Notes: generated from the letters alone by a model not told the origin. 64,000 nucleotides of DNA from Salinactinospora qingdaonensis (GCF_039539445.1 NZ_BAABDD010000009.1:161570-225569); one strand, 5' to 3'; positions 25,271-34,658 are shown, counted from the stretch's first letter. A program made the numbers and translations.

Positions 25271-25587
25271 GGTGTCCCCTCGTTTGCGAGGCGGGCAGCT
25301 CTGCCCGCCCTGCCGTACGGCCCGCCACCTGAAGCGCCGCCTCGGCGCAACGCGAGCCCCGCGCCGTCTCCGCCCGGTTACACCGTCCCCGCCGGCGACG
25401 CGATCGGCGGCGCCGGCCCGACCGGTCGCGCTGGCTTCCCCGCTGCCGGCGGGATCGCCCGCCCACGCCCGCCCACTTCCGGGCCTCGACCGCCCGCACC
25501 CCGTTCCCGCGCAGAAAGTAGTGACATGCCTAGCCACGCTTTTCCCCGTTGGTCTGGCAGTTTCCAAGACATCGGCCGGAGGTCCCG
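25271..25587 (+). other. 317-bp intra-operon gap with hairpin
   Basis: No supported gene is seen. A hairpin with arms 25290-25298 and 25301-25309 (ggcgggcag / ctgcccgcc) follows the LivH-type gene. GGAGG for the LivM-type gene is at 25578-25582. The gap may hold an internal promoter or a lost gene. Confidence 0.5.
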
Positions 25588-26784
25588 GTGAGTAGGGAGA
25601 CCCAACCGGCCTCGGCGCCTGCCCGCGGGGCCGCCGTCGAGGAGACGCGAACCGACCCCCCGACCACCGCCGCGCCAGAGCCACCGGCGCGCCCTCGTGC
25701 CCGGTGGCGCCTGCCCCGATGGGCCGTGCCCGCCGCCGTGGTGGCACTGCTGGCCCTGCTGCCGTTTTCCACGCTGCCGATCCCCGGTGTCGTCGATGGC
25801 CCCCTCAACAGCTCCGCCACGTTGCACCTGCTCGCCACCTGTCTGGTCTTCGCCGGGCTGGCCACCAGCTACGACCTGCTGTACGGGCGACTGGGGCTGC
25901 TGTCCTTCGGTCACGCCCTCTACTTCGCCGCCGGCGCCTACTTCGCGGCACTGTTGATGGAGCTGCTGCGGTTGCCGTTGGTCGCCGCCGCGCCCCTGGC
26001 CATCCTCGGCGGCACCCTGCTGGCGCTACTGCTGGGAGCGGTCTCGCTGCGGGTCTCGGGCATCGCGCTAGCCATGGTCACCCTGGCCTTCGCCCAGGCC
26101 GGTTCGATCCTGGTGACCCGCGACCCCGGTCGGGCCACCGGCGGCGAGGAGGGCATGTCGCTGGACCCCCACCTGGTGCCCGATCCGCTGATCGGCGTGG
26201 TCAACACCGCCAACCTGTACTGGCTGGCCGCGGGGTATGCGATCGTGGCCGTGGCCGTGGTGTGGTGGCTCGACACCACCCCCACCGGCCGGGTCTGGCG
26301 TGGAATCCGCGCCAACGAACAGCGAGTGGCGGTCTTGGGCATCAACCCCTACCCCTACAAGCTCGCCGCCTTCACCGTCGGCGCTGCCTTGGCCTCGGCC
26401 GGTGGCGTGGCCTACCTGCTGGTGCTCGGCGGGGTCACACCGACGGTCACCACGGCCGAGTTCACCCTGACCCTGCTGGTCATGGTCGCCCTAGGCGGGG
26501 CGGGTACCCGGTGGGGGCCGCCGCTGGGAGCGATCGTCTACACCTATGTCGACCACCGGCTGCTGGAGTTGGCCGCCTCTGACAGCTTCGACGCCCTGCC
26601 CGCGGTGGTGCGCGCCCCGCTGTCGCAGCCGCTGTTCATCTTGGGCAGCCTGTTCGTCGTCATGGTGTTCTTCTTCCCCGGCGGGCTGGCGGCCCTGCCT
26701 GGGCGTCTCCGGGGCGCTTTGCGGGACCGCCGCCCACAGTCGCCGCGGGCCGCCGACGCCACACCCTTCAGGAGGTCGCGATGA
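25588..26784 (+). CDS. ABC transporter permease, LivM type
   Basis: The 398-residue permease has a Pro/Ala-rich cytoplasmic leader of about 45 residues, then membrane helices starting at WAVPAAVVALLALLPFSTLP. Family motifs are LLYGRLGLLSFGHALYFAAG and WRGIRANEQRVAVLGINPYP with the coupling loop, and GGAGTRWGPPLGA near the end. GTG 25588 is chosen for GGAGG five bases before it. It overlaps the hydrolase gene by 4 bp. Confidence 0.91.
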   Translation: MSRETQPASAPARGAAVEETRTDPPTTAAPEPPARPRARWRLPRWAVPAAVVALLALLPFSTLPIPGVVDGPLNSSATLHLLATCLVFAGLATSYDLLYGRLGLLSFGHALYFAAGAYFAALLMELLRLPLVAAAPLAILGGTLLALLLGAVSLRVSGIALAMVTLAFAQAGSILVTRDPGRATGGEEGMSLDPHLVPDPLIGVVNTANLYWLAAGYAIVAVAVVWWLDTTPTGRVWRGIRANEQRVAVLGINPYPYKLAAFTVGAALASAGGVAYLLVLGGVTPTVTTAEFTLTLLVMVALGGAGTRWGPPLGAIVYTYVDHRLLELAASDSFDALPAVVRAPLSQPLFILGSLFVVMVFFFPGGLAALPGRLRGALRDRRPQSPRAADATPFRRSR

Positions 26785-27665
26785 TCCCACCCACCCCCGT
26801 CGAGTTGAGCGTCCCGGTCCACGGGGGCGGCCTCACCGCCCTGCGCTGGGACGGTGGTGAGGCCGCCGCTGCCGCGTTGCCGGTGCTGGCGGTCCACGGC
26901 ATCACCGCCAACGCCCTGTCCTTTGGCGCCGTCGCCGCCCACCTGTCTGCCAGGGCCACCGTCATCGCCCCTGACCTGCGCGGTCGCGGCGCCAGTCACG
27001 AGCTGCCCGGCCCCTACGGGCTGGGCAGCCACGTCGAGGACCTGGTGGCGCTGTTGGACCATCTCGGGATCGACCGCGCCGTGCTCGCCGGACACTCTAT
27101 GGGGGCCTTCGTGGCGTGCCTGGCGGCGGTGCGCCACCCCGACCGCTTCGCCGCCGCCGTCCTCATCGACGGCGGTTACGGGCTCCCGGCCCCGCCGGGA
27201 GCCGACGTCGACCACCTCCTGGGGCCGGCCATGGCTCGGCTGCACATGGAGTTTCCCGATCGCGACGCCTACCGTGACTTCTGGTGCCGCCACCCCGCCT
27301 TCACCAGCCCGTTGGACCCGGCGGTGGAGGCCTACACCCAACGCGACCTGGTCGGCCGGGAACCCCACCTGCGCTCGTCATGTTCGCTGGAGGCGGTACG
27401 CACCGACGGCGCCGACTTTCTCACCGACCCGGAGGTACTGGGAGCGGTGCACCGGCTGCCCTGTCCTGCGCTGCTGCTATGGGCGGGCCGAGGGCTATTG
27501 GACGAAACACCCGGTCTCTACACCGAGCAGCGGCTGGCCGCGCTGGCCGGCACCGGAGTGCGCACCGAGTCCTTCGGCGACGACAACCACTACAGCATCC
27601 TGTTCGGCGCCAGCGCCGCCGCCCTTGCCGAGCGCATCGCAGGGGAGGCGCAGGCCGCAGGGTGA
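26781..27665 (+). CDS. Alpha/beta hydrolase
   Basis: The 294-residue cytoplasmic protein has the alpha/beta hydrolase fold with oxyanion-hole HGITAN, nucleophile elbow GHSMGA (Ser about residue 107), APDLRGRGAS and the catalytic His in GDDNHYSIL. The ATGA overlap couples it to the LivM-type gene, so it likely processes the imported compound, perhaps an ester or hydroxyacid oligomer. The exact substrate cannot be read from sequence; C-C hydrolases and lactonases look similar. Confidence 0.85.
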   Translation: MIPPTPVELSVPVHGGGLTALRWDGGEAAAAALPVLAVHGITANALSFGAVAAHLSARATVIAPDLRGRGASHELPGPYGLGSHVEDLVALLDHLGIDRAVLAGHSMGAFVACLAAVRHPDRFAAAVLIDGGYGLPAPPGADVDHLLGPAMARLHMEFPDRDAYRDFWCRHPAFTSPLDPAVEAYTQRDLVGREPHLRSSCSLEAVRTDGADFLTDPEVLGAVHRLPCPALLLWAGRGLLDETPGLYTEQRLAALAGTGVRTESFGDDNHYSILFGASAAALAERIAGEAQAAG

Positions 27666-27698
27666 GCTGCGGCGGTGCTGCCGTGCCGGTCGTGGGCG

Positions 27699-29660
27699 TC
27701 ACGGCCGGTACGGTCCGGCGCCCTCCTCCTCGTCGCCCAGCCCGCCCTGTAGCAGCGTGTGCAGCCGCAGCGCCAACTGTAGCTCTAGCGCCCGCTCGGG
27801 CTCGTGCCAGTCGGAGCCGATCAGTCGGCCCACCCGCTCCAGCCGCTGGGTCACGGTGTTGACGTGGATGTGCAGCGCGTCCTTGGTCCTGGCCAGGCTG
27901 GCGCCGCAGGTGAAGTAGGCCCGCAGCGTCTCCACCAGAGCCGTGTCGCGTCGGGCGTCGTAGTCGAGCAGTGGCCCTAGCACGGAGTCGACGAAACCGG
28001 CCACGTCACGGTCGCCTCCCAGTAGCAGCCCTAGGAATCCCAGGTCTTCGGGTGCGGCCACCTCGCCGTGGCGCCCTAGCGCCACCAAGGTGCGCAGACA
28101 CCGCAGCGCCTCAGCGTGGCGCGCGCTGAAGCTGGCCAACCCCGTGGTGGGCCCGGCGGTTCCCGCGGTGACATCCGTACCCACCGCGGCCCGCAGTGTC
28201 CGCACCACCGTGTGACCCACCTTCGTGGCGGTCGAGCCGGGCAACGCCAGCACGGTCGTGCCGGCGCGCGTTCCCGCCAGCCCGCCGGAGGTTTCGGCCA
28301 GGTGCATCGCTGCCGCGCGCAGCCGTCCCTGATGGGCTTCGGGCGCCTCGACCACTACCACCGCGTGCCCGGCGTCCAGGTCGGCTCCCAGCCGTTCGGC
28401 CCGACGACGCAGCCCGTCGGGGTCGCGCCCGGGGGCTTCCAGCAGCGCGTCGAGTAGGTCTCCGCGCACCCGGTTCTCGGCCTCGCTGGCCGAGCGGCGC
28501 ATCACCAGCAGCAGGGCGATGACCATGGCCGCCCGCTCCAGGATGCGCTGGTCGGCCCCGTCCAGGGTGACCCCTTCGAGGACCACGGCCCCCAGTGCCT
28601 CGCCTCCGGCCATGGCCGCTGCCACCCAGCCGCCGTCGCTGGTAGGCACCGCCCGACCGCTGGACTGCGACGCGCCCACCGCCTCGGCCAGTTCCGGGGC
28701 GGCCAAGCGTTCGGCGTGCATCGAGGCGTCGTAGACGGTGACCGCGCCCCCCAACACCGCGCTCACCGCCGCCTCTACCTCCTCGACACCGCCGCCGTGC
28801 AGCACCAGGTCGGTGAGCCGGTCATGGGCGTCGGCGGCCCGCTCCACCGCCCCGCTGTGGCGGGTCAACCGCTGGTTGACCTCGTTGAGTTCTTCCAGCG
28901 CCGACCGGGTGCCCTCGATCAGGTTGGCGGTGTCGATGGCGATGGAGGCGTGGGTGGCCAGCGAGCCCAGGAGCGCCACCTCGGCGTGGGAAAAGGGGCG
29001 CTCGCGCCGGTTGGCGGCGAACAGCACCCCGATGACGCGGCCGTTGAGCTGTAGCGGCACGCCCAGGATCGCGACCAGGCCCTCGTCGCGCACTCCAGAG
29101 TCGATGGTGTCGGTGTGCACGAAGCGCGCGTCGGTGAAGTAGTTGGCCGTCACGTAGGGCAGTGCGGTCTGGGCCACCAGGCCGCCCAACCCCTCACCGG
29201 GCCCTAGCCGCAACTGCTGGAACCGTGCCGAGACCGATCCGGAGGTGACCCGCATGGCGGTGTCGCCGTCGGTCACGCTGGTATCGCGCAGGGTTAGGTA
29301 GGCGACGTCGGTGCCTAGGAGCGTGCGCGCCCGATCCACGATGGCGCGCAGCACCTGGTCCAGGTCGCGCATGCCGGCCAGGTCGTTGGCGGTCTCGAAC
29401 AGGGCGCTGAGTTCGGACTCGCGTCTGCGCCGGTCCGACAGCACGGTGCGCACCCGCAGCGCTAAGAGCTTGGCTTCCTCCAGTTGAGCCAACTCCTCGC
29501 GGCTGCGCCCCTGGGCGCGGGCCTGGACCAGCGGACGCTCGTACTCCACCGCGGGGGCGTCGCGCAGCAGCAGCCGCAGGAACTCCACATGGGGGTCGTC
29601 GCCCTCGCCGTCGCCGGCTCCGGGCGCGTTGGGCGTGTCCTCACTCAGCTTGCGTTCCAT
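27699..29660 (-). CDS. GAF-domain PucR/CdaR-type transcriptional regulator
   Basis: The 653-residue cytoplasmic regulator has a GAF sensor domain (about residues 85-245; ETANDLAGMRDLDQVLRAIV, then GEGLGGLVAQTALPYVTANY), a central variable region and a C-terminal PucR-type helix-turn-helix with LVETLRAYFTCGASLARTKD followed by the ALHIHVNTVTQRLERVGRLI recognition segment. PucR regulators usually activate catabolic genes in response to a metabolite. Its start overlaps the end of the 3-hydroxybutyrate dehydrogenase gene by 16 bp, so the two form an operon; it probably controls the divergent depolymerase and perhaps the convergent transporter. Confidence 0.9.
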   Translation of the reverse strand: MERKLSEDTPNAPGAGDGEGDDPHVEFLRLLLRDAPAVEYERPLVQARAQGRSREELAQLEEAKLLALRVRTVLSDRRRRESELSALFETANDLAGMRDLDQVLRAIVDRARTLLGTDVAYLTLRDTSVTDGDTAMRVTSGSVSARFQQLRLGPGEGLGGLVAQTALPYVTANYFTDARFVHTDTIDSGVRDEGLVAILGVPLQLNGRVIGVLFAANRRERPFSHAEVALLGSLATHASIAIDTANLIEGTRSALEELNEVNQRLTRHSGAVERAADAHDRLTDLVLHGGGVEEVEAAVSAVLGGAVTVYDASMHAERLAAPELAEAVGASQSSGRAVPTSDGGWVAAAMAGGEALGAVVLEGVTLDGADQRILERAAMVIALLLVMRRSASEAENRVRGDLLDALLEAPGRDPDGLRRRAERLGADLDAGHAVVVVEAPEAHQGRLRAAAMHLAETSGGLAGTRAGTTVLALPGSTATKVGHTVVRTLRAAVGTDVTAGTAGPTTGLASFSARHAEALRCLRTLVALGRHGEVAAPEDLGFLGLLLGGDRDVAGFVDSVLGPLLDYDARRDTALVETLRAYFTCGASLARTKDALHIHVNTVTQRLERVGRLIGSDWHEPERALELQLALRLHTLLQGGLGDEEEGAGPYRP

Positions 29661-30520
29661 GCACCGTCTATGACTAGGGATGATCCGTTGACAAACGACG
29701 CTTCAGGGCGGCACAGGTAGGCCACCATGGCCGCGACCTCTTCGGGTTCGATGAGGCGCTTGATGGGGGTGCGCGCCAGCAGCACCGAGCGCACCACCTC
29801 CTCCTCGGGGACCTCGTGGGCGCGGGCCTGCTCGGCGATCTGGCGCTCCACCAGCGGCGTGCGCACGTAGCCGGGGTTGATGCAGTTCGAGGTGACACCG
29901 TGGGCAGCCCCCTCCACCGCAGTGACCTTGGAGAGTCCTTCCAGCCCGTGCTTGGCCGAGACGTAGGCCGCCTTGTAGGCCGAGGCGCGCAGCCCGTGCA
30001 CCGAGGAGATGTTGACGATGCGCCCCCACCCCCGCTCGTACATGTGCGGCAGCGCCGCCCGCACCAGCCGAAAGGGGGCCTCCAGCATCAGCCGCAGGAT
30101 CAGCGAGAACCGCTCGGGAGGAAACTCCTCGATCGGCGCGACCGTTTGCACCCCGGCGTTGTTGACCACGATGTCGGCGCCCTCTGCGACCTCTCCGGCC
30201 GCGTCGAGGTCGCTCAGGTCCACCGGGAAGGCGGTTCCCACGCCGGACTCGGCGAGGGGAACCAGCGCTTCAGCGTCCCGGTCGACCAGGCGTACCGTGG
30301 CTCCGGCCGCCCGCAGCCGCTGCGCGCAGGCTCGGCCGATGCCCCCGGCTGCGCCGGTGACCACCGCGGTACACCCGCGCAGGTCGAGTCCGGCCTCGAC
30401 GCCGGCCATCTCACCCGGCATAACCGGGACGGAGGCGACGGCGGCGTCAGGGGTGGCGGAGTCGGAGGGGACAGGTGCGGTGGCGCTCACCTGGGGGGAT
30501 TCGCGGGTCGTCATGGACAC
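29645..30520 (-). CDS. 3-hydroxybutyrate dehydrogenase-like SDR
   Basis: The short-chain dehydrogenase has a TGAAGGIG cofactor motif (residues 55-62), NNAG at 120-123, Ser172-173 and the catalytic Tyr186-xxx-Lys190 (YVSAKHG). The sequence IVNISSVHGLRASAYKAAYV and the NCINPGYVRTPLVERQI segment closely match D-3-hydroxybutyrate dehydrogenases, which oxidise 3-hydroxybutyrate to acetoacetate with NAD. The N-terminal 45 residues are an unusual Ser/Pro/Ala-rich extension. GTG 30520 or ATG 30514 follow a GAGAGGGGG stretch; internal Met34 has no ribosome-binding site. The divergent PHB depolymerase supports the substrate. Confidence 0.85.
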   Translation of the reverse strand: MSMTTRESPQVSATAPVPSDSATPDAAVASVPVMPGEMAGVEAGLDLRGCTAVVTGAAGGIGRACAQRLRAAGATVRLVDRDAEALVPLAESGVGTAFPVDLSDLDAAGEVAEGADIVVNNAGVQTVAPIEEFPPERFSLILRLMLEAPFRLVRAALPHMYERGWGRIVNISSVHGLRASAYKAAYVSAKHGLEGLSKVTAVEGAAHGVTSNCINPGYVRTPLVERQIAEQARAHEVPEEEVVRSVLLARTPIKRLIEPEEVAAMVAYLCRPEASFVNGSSLVIDGAWNAS

Positions 30521-30727
30521 AATCTAGGGCCCCCTCTCGCCGAGGCGGATAGCCGTAGCACCCATAGCTCCGGAGATAGATATATGGTCCACCACCATAC
30601 CCGCTGGACGCTGTGCGCGTCGGCCATAACAGGCAGCGACGAACTGGAGACGAGGCACATGTAATTCACATCACACTGCTTCTAGTCTCCGTGGCACACG
30701 TCACACATACTGTGAAGGAGTGAGCCT
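30521..30727. promoter_or_regulatory. Divergent promoter region with inverted repeat
   Basis: The 207 bp between the dehydrogenase and depolymerase starts is AT-richer than its surroundings. It holds TATGGT-N5-ACCATA (30583-30599), a candidate regulator site, and AAGGAG at 30715-30720 as ribosome-binding site for the depolymerase. Confidence 0.5.
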
Positions 30728-31972
30728 GTGCCACGCTCGTATCCCGTAAGAACCCCCTTTCTGGTCACGCCCCTGCTCGCCCTGGCCGTGACGTTGGTCG
30801 TCGCCCTGCTCGCCGTGGCCACCGGCGCACCTCGCGCCGAGGCCGCCTCGCTACAGCGCGTCTCCTCGTTCGGCACCAACCCGGGCGGGCTGGGGATGTA
30901 CACCTACCTCCCCGACGACCTGCCCTCGGGCGCTCCAGTGGTCATCCTGCTGCACGGCTGTAGTCAGGACGCCGCCACCTACCACGACAACTCCGGTTGG
31001 GACCGCGTCGCCCGCGAACGCGGCGTCGCCCTCGTCTACGCCCAGCAGCCCAGCGGCAACAACGCCTCCTCCTGTTTCAACTGGTTCCAACCCGGCGACA
31101 CCGCCCGCGGCTCCGGTGAGGCCGCCTCCATCCGCCAGATGGTGGACTATGCCGCCGACACACTGGGCGCCACCGGCCCCGCCTACGTGTCAGGGCTGTC
31201 GGCCGGTGGGGCCATGGCCTCGGAGGTGCTCTCGGCCTACCCCGACATCTTCGCCGGCGGCAGCGTCGTCGCGGGCCTGCCCACCGGCTGCGCCGACAGT
31301 ATGCTCGCGGCCACCACCTGCATGTCGGGAGGCGAGCAGCGCAGTGCCGAGCAGTGGGGCGAGGAAGTGCGAGACAAGAACCCCGGCTACACCGGACCGT
31401 GGCCGCGCGTGGAGATCTGGCACGGCAGCGCCGACTACGTGGTGGATACAGCCAATGCCGAGGCCTCGCGTGCCCAATGGGTCAACGTCCACGGCGCCTC
31501 CCCGACGCCCGGTCGCACCGAGCAGCGCCCCTCGGGCACCGTCACCGAGTACTACGAGGCCGACGGCGAAGCGGTGGTCGCGCTGTCCACGGTCGCGGGC
31601 ATGGGACACGGCACCCCGGTCGACCCCTCGGCCGGCTGCGGCAGCGCCGGAGCCTACTTCCTCGACACCCTGTGCTCCGCGGCCTACACCGCCGACTTCC
31701 TGGGCATCGACACCGATGTCCCCACCCCCACCCCCACGCCCACCGCGACTGCGTCCCCGAGTCCCACGCCAAGCCCCACCCCCACCGCGCAGCCGGGCAC
31801 CTGCGTCACCGACGACAACTACGGCCACGTCACCGCCGGCCGGGCCCGCCACCACCTGGGGCATGCCTACACGGTGGGTGGTGACGACGACTTGGGCCTG
31901 TTCAACACTTGGGTGGTGACCTCGGTGCACGAGAGCGCCCCCGGCCACTGGATCGAGGTCTCAGGCTGCTGA
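30728..31972 (+). CDS. Secreted poly(3-hydroxybutyrate) depolymerase / PHB depolymerase-family esterase
   Basis: The 414-residue enzyme has a signal peptide cleaved near AEA-A (residue 39-40). The esterase domain shows oxyanion loop HGCSQ (76-80), the lipase box GLSAG with Ser158, Asp236 (HGSADYVVD) and His294 (GMGHG), the usual order of type-1 extracellular PHB depolymerases. A Pro/Thr/Ser linker (331-357) leads to a C-terminal domain of about 57 residues bounded by Cys359 and the final Cys, probably polymer-binding. The GTG start follows AAGGAG. Acetyl-xylan and feruloyl esterases share this fold, but the divergent 3-hydroxybutyrate dehydrogenase favours PHB. Confidence 0.85.
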   Translation: MPRSYPVRTPFLVTPLLALAVTLVVALLAVATGAPRAEAASLQRVSSFGTNPGGLGMYTYLPDDLPSGAPVVILLHGCSQDAATYHDNSGWDRVARERGVALVYAQQPSGNNASSCFNWFQPGDTARGSGEAASIRQMVDYAADTLGATGPAYVSGLSAGGAMASEVLSAYPDIFAGGSVVAGLPTGCADSMLAATTCMSGGEQRSAEQWGEEVRDKNPGYTGPWPRVEIWHGSADYVVDTANAEASRAQWVNVHGASPTPGRTEQRPSGTVTEYYEADGEAVVALSTVAGMGHGTPVDPSAGCGSAGAYFLDTLCSAAYTADFLGIDTDVPTPTPTPTATASPSPTPSPTPTAQPGTCVTDDNYGHVTAGRARHHLGHAYTVGGDDDLGLFNTWVVTSVHESAPGHWIEVSGC

Positions 31973-32161
31973 CCCTCCCGCCGGCCCGTAACAGGGACGG
32001 TCGATCGCGGACGGGTCGTCCGCAGAGGTGGGCCAAGCAGTGTGGGAAACCCACACACCGGCCGCTCAGCACCGTGAACATCGGCCATGGCCCACCTCAC
32101 AGGCCGTCCCTACGATGTCGTTCGCGCATCCGTTCCTTTGAGTGGTGAAAGACGAGTGCCC

Positions 32162-33532
32162 ATGTCAGCAGAACCCTCCCCCGGGGCCGTTCCGAAGGCC
32201 CAACGTGGTTCGTTCGCCAAGGTCGTGGCTTCCAGCCTGATCGGCACGACTGTCGAGTGGTACGACTTCTTCCTCTACGGTTCAGCGGCGGCCCTGGTCT
32301 TTGGAGCCGTCTTTTTCCCCGACTCCGACCCCCTCACCGGTATCCTGCTGGCCTTCGGTACCTACGCTATTGGCTTTGTGGCCCGACCCCTGGGCGGCTT
32401 GGTATTCGGTCACTACGGTGACCGCATCGGCCGTAAGAAACTCCTGGTCATCAGTTTGCTCATGATGGGAGGCGCCACTTTCGCGATCGGGCTGCTGCCC
32501 ACCTACGCCACCGTCGGCGTGGCCGCGCCCCTCCTGCTGATTGGGCTGCGCCTGATCCAGGGCTTTGCCTTGGGCGGAGAGTGGGGCGGCGCGGTCCTGC
32601 TCGTCTCCGAGCATGGCAGCGCCAGCCGCCGTGGGTTCTGGGCCTCCTGGCCCCAGGCCGGGGTGCCCTGCGGCAACCTACTGGCCACCGCCGTGCTCGC
32701 GGTGCTGGCCGTGGTCATGTCCGACGCCTCGTTCGAGTCCTGGGGATGGCGCATCCCATTCCTGCTCTCGGGCGTCTTGGTGATCGTGGGCCTGTACGTG
32801 CGCATGGCGGTAGAGGAGTCCCCGGTGTTCACTGCGGCGGCCCAGCGCGCCGAGCAGGCGCGCGCCCGCCAGGAGGCCGCCGAGCGTGCCCCCTTGCTGG
32901 AGGTGCTGCGTCACCACTGGCGCCAGATCCTGGTGGCCATGGGCGTGCGGCTGGCCGAGAACATCTCCTACTACGTCATCACCGCCTTCATCCTGGTCTA
33001 CGCGGTGCAGCAGGCCGGCATCGACAACAGTGTCGTCCTCAACGCGCTGCTGGTGGCCGCGGCCGTTCAGCTCGTCTCCATCCCGATCTGGGGCGCCCTG
33101 TCGGACCGGTTCGGCCGCCGACCCGTCATCGCCTTCGGCGCGATCAGCACCGGCGTGTGGGCGTTCGCGTTCTTCCCCATCATCGACAGCGGTGGTTTCG
33201 TGGCGGTGCTGGTGGCTGCCGCGGTCGGCCTGGTGCTGCACGCGGCCATGTACGGCCCCCAAGCCGCGTTCTTCTCGGAGCTGTTCGGTACCCGCACCCG
33301 CTACTCGGGGGCCTCGATCGGCTACCAGTTGGCCTCCATCGTGGCCGGTGGGCTGGCTCCGATGATCGCCACCTGGCTGCTCTCCCAGTTCGGTACCGCG
33401 CTGCCGGTGTCGATGTATGTGGCCGTGGCCTGCGTGCTGACCATGGTGGCGGTCGTCGTCTCCGCTGAGACCCGCGGTCGCGACCTGGCCGGCATCACCG
33501 GCTCCACCGCCCAGCCCGAGAAGGTCACCTAG
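32162..33532 (+). CDS. MFS metabolite:proton symporter (MHS family)
   Basis: The 456-residue, 12-helix transporter has MHS-family signatures: GTTVEWYDFFLYGSAAAL at the first helix, GHYGDRIGRKKLLV in loop 2-3 and LRLIQGFALGGEWGGAVLL in helix 5. Members import organic acids and related compounds with protons (citrate, ketoglutarate, proline betaine, shikimate). Its place after the depolymerase makes 3-hydroxybutyrate a plausible substrate. ATG 32162 is preferred; GTG 32156 is two codons earlier. Confidence 0.9.
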   Translation: MSAEPSPGAVPKAQRGSFAKVVASSLIGTTVEWYDFFLYGSAAALVFGAVFFPDSDPLTGILLAFGTYAIGFVARPLGGLVFGHYGDRIGRKKLLVISLLMMGGATFAIGLLPTYATVGVAAPLLLIGLRLIQGFALGGEWGGAVLLVSEHGSASRRGFWASWPQAGVPCGNLLATAVLAVLAVVMSDASFESWGWRIPFLLSGVLVIVGLYVRMAVEESPVFTAAAQRAEQARARQEAAERAPLLEVLRHHWRQILVAMGVRLAENISYYVITAFILVYAVQQAGIDNSVVLNALLVAAAVQLVSIPIWGALSDRFGRRPVIAFGAISTGVWAFAFFPIIDSGGFVAVLVAAAVGLVLHAAMYGPQAAFFSELFGTRTRYSGASIGYQLASIVAGGLAPMIATWLLSQFGTALPVSMYVAVACVLTMVAVVVSAETRGRDLAGITGSTAQPEKVT

Positions 33533-33791
33533 CCGCTCCGGCCCTGCCGGGAGGACGGTCGGGTTCGCTGCTCGCCGGGGCGGGCCCGACCGCGACACGG
33601 CCGCGTTCCAAGACTGCACCGAAGCCGGCAAGCTCCCGGGCCTGGACCGGCTGCTGAGTAAGGATTTCCAGCACCGCGAACCCGGCCGCACCTTCTTGTT
33701 CCACCAGATGGGCACGTTCAACGCCGCCGGGAGGGGCGAGCTGCGTCACTCCTCCCCGAGGGCGCCCCAGCCGGGGCCAGCGCGCGGCGGG
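33533..33791. other. Intergenic region with a coding-like remnant
   Basis: Frame 3 of the plus strand from about 33564 to 33760 reads like protein (AAFQDCTEAGKLPGLDRLL) but has no start. I do not recognise it; it may be the tail of a deleted gene or chance in GC-rich DNA. Confidence 0.3.
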
Positions 33792-34544
33792 TCAGTCGAA
33801 GGATTCGGCGAGGCCCGGGGTGAGCCAGTGCAGCCGGTCGGCGAGACCGGCGGCGGCGAAGCGGGCGCTGATCTCGCCGCGTTCCTCAGTGAAGTGCTCC
33901 CAAGAGCTGTAGTGGATCGGCAGCACCCGCCGCGCCTGCAACGAGCGCGCCAACGCCGCTCCTTGGGCAGCGTCCATGCTGATCAGCTCGCCGCCGCCGA
34001 ACGCCTCGAAGCGGGCCGCCCCCAAGTGGAGCAGCGCGGTGCCGATCTTGAACCGCCGGGCGATCTTGTCCAGGTCGGGGATGTAGACGGTGTCGCCCGA
34101 GATGTAGATCGCCTCCTCCTCGCCGGGCACCTCGACGATGAAGCCGGTCACCTCCCCGATGGGGCCGTGGAGGCCCGGCGTGCCGATGATCCGCAGCGTG
34201 GTGCCGTTGCTGGACAGTTCGTGGGTGGCCCACGGCGCCAGCCCCACGGCTCGGTCCCCGAGCCGCTTCGCCCCGCTGGGCGTGGTCAGGACCGGGCGCC
34301 CCGGTAGCAGGGTACGCCCGGTGGCGTCGAGGTTGTCGACGTGGTCGTCGTGGCTGAGCAGCACGGCGTCCACGGGAGGCAGGTCGGCGATGTCGATCGC
34401 GGGTCCTTGGGTGCTGCGCAGGACCACGGGTCCGTAGTCGTAGACCGCCGGCGCCGCGTCAAACACCGGGTCCGTCACCAGGCGCACGCCACCGACCTCC
34501 AACAAAACGGTCGCGGTACCGATGTGGGTGACGCTGATCTCCAT
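33792..34544 (-). CDS. MBL-fold metallo-hydrolase (UlaG-like)
   Basis: The 250-residue protein has a metallo-beta-lactamase fold of the L-ascorbate-6-phosphate lactonase (UlaG-like) subgroup: THIGTATVLLEVGGVRLVTD at the start and the metal motif LLSHDDHVDNLD (about residues 62-73), where the usual HxHxDH is partly replaced (SHDDHVD). Further metal residues are in YISGDTVY and LPIHYSSWEHF. It is probably a cytoplasmic Zn or Mn hydrolase with unknown substrate. It lies directly downstream of the GlxA-type regulator on the same strand. Confidence 0.85.
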   Translation of the reverse strand: MEISVTHIGTATVLLEVGGVRLVTDPVFDAAPAVYDYGPVVLRSTQGPAIDIADLPPVDAVLLSHDDHVDNLDATGRTLLPGRPVLTTPSGAKRLGDRAVGLAPWATHELSSNGTTLRIIGTPGLHGPIGEVTGFIVEVPGEEEAIYISGDTVYIPDLDKIARRFKIGTALLHLGAARFEAFGGGELISMDAAQGAALARSLQARRVLPIHYSSWEHFTEERGEISARFAAAGLADRLHWLTPGLAESFD

Positions 34545-34658
34545 GGTTGTTCCTTGCTGTAGTGAATTGCTTTCGTTGAGTCATGGCGTGGCCGCGGCGT
34601 CGACGCCACGCGGCGGCGTCGACGGGCCTGGCGGGGAGGGCGGGCCCGCCGCCGCGGG

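Noticed and set aside
31731..31800. Short tandem-like ccc-acc repeats suggesting a CRISPR or satellite
   Set aside because: They encode the Pro/Thr linker of the depolymerase. No array of spaced identical repeats was seen anywhere in the window.
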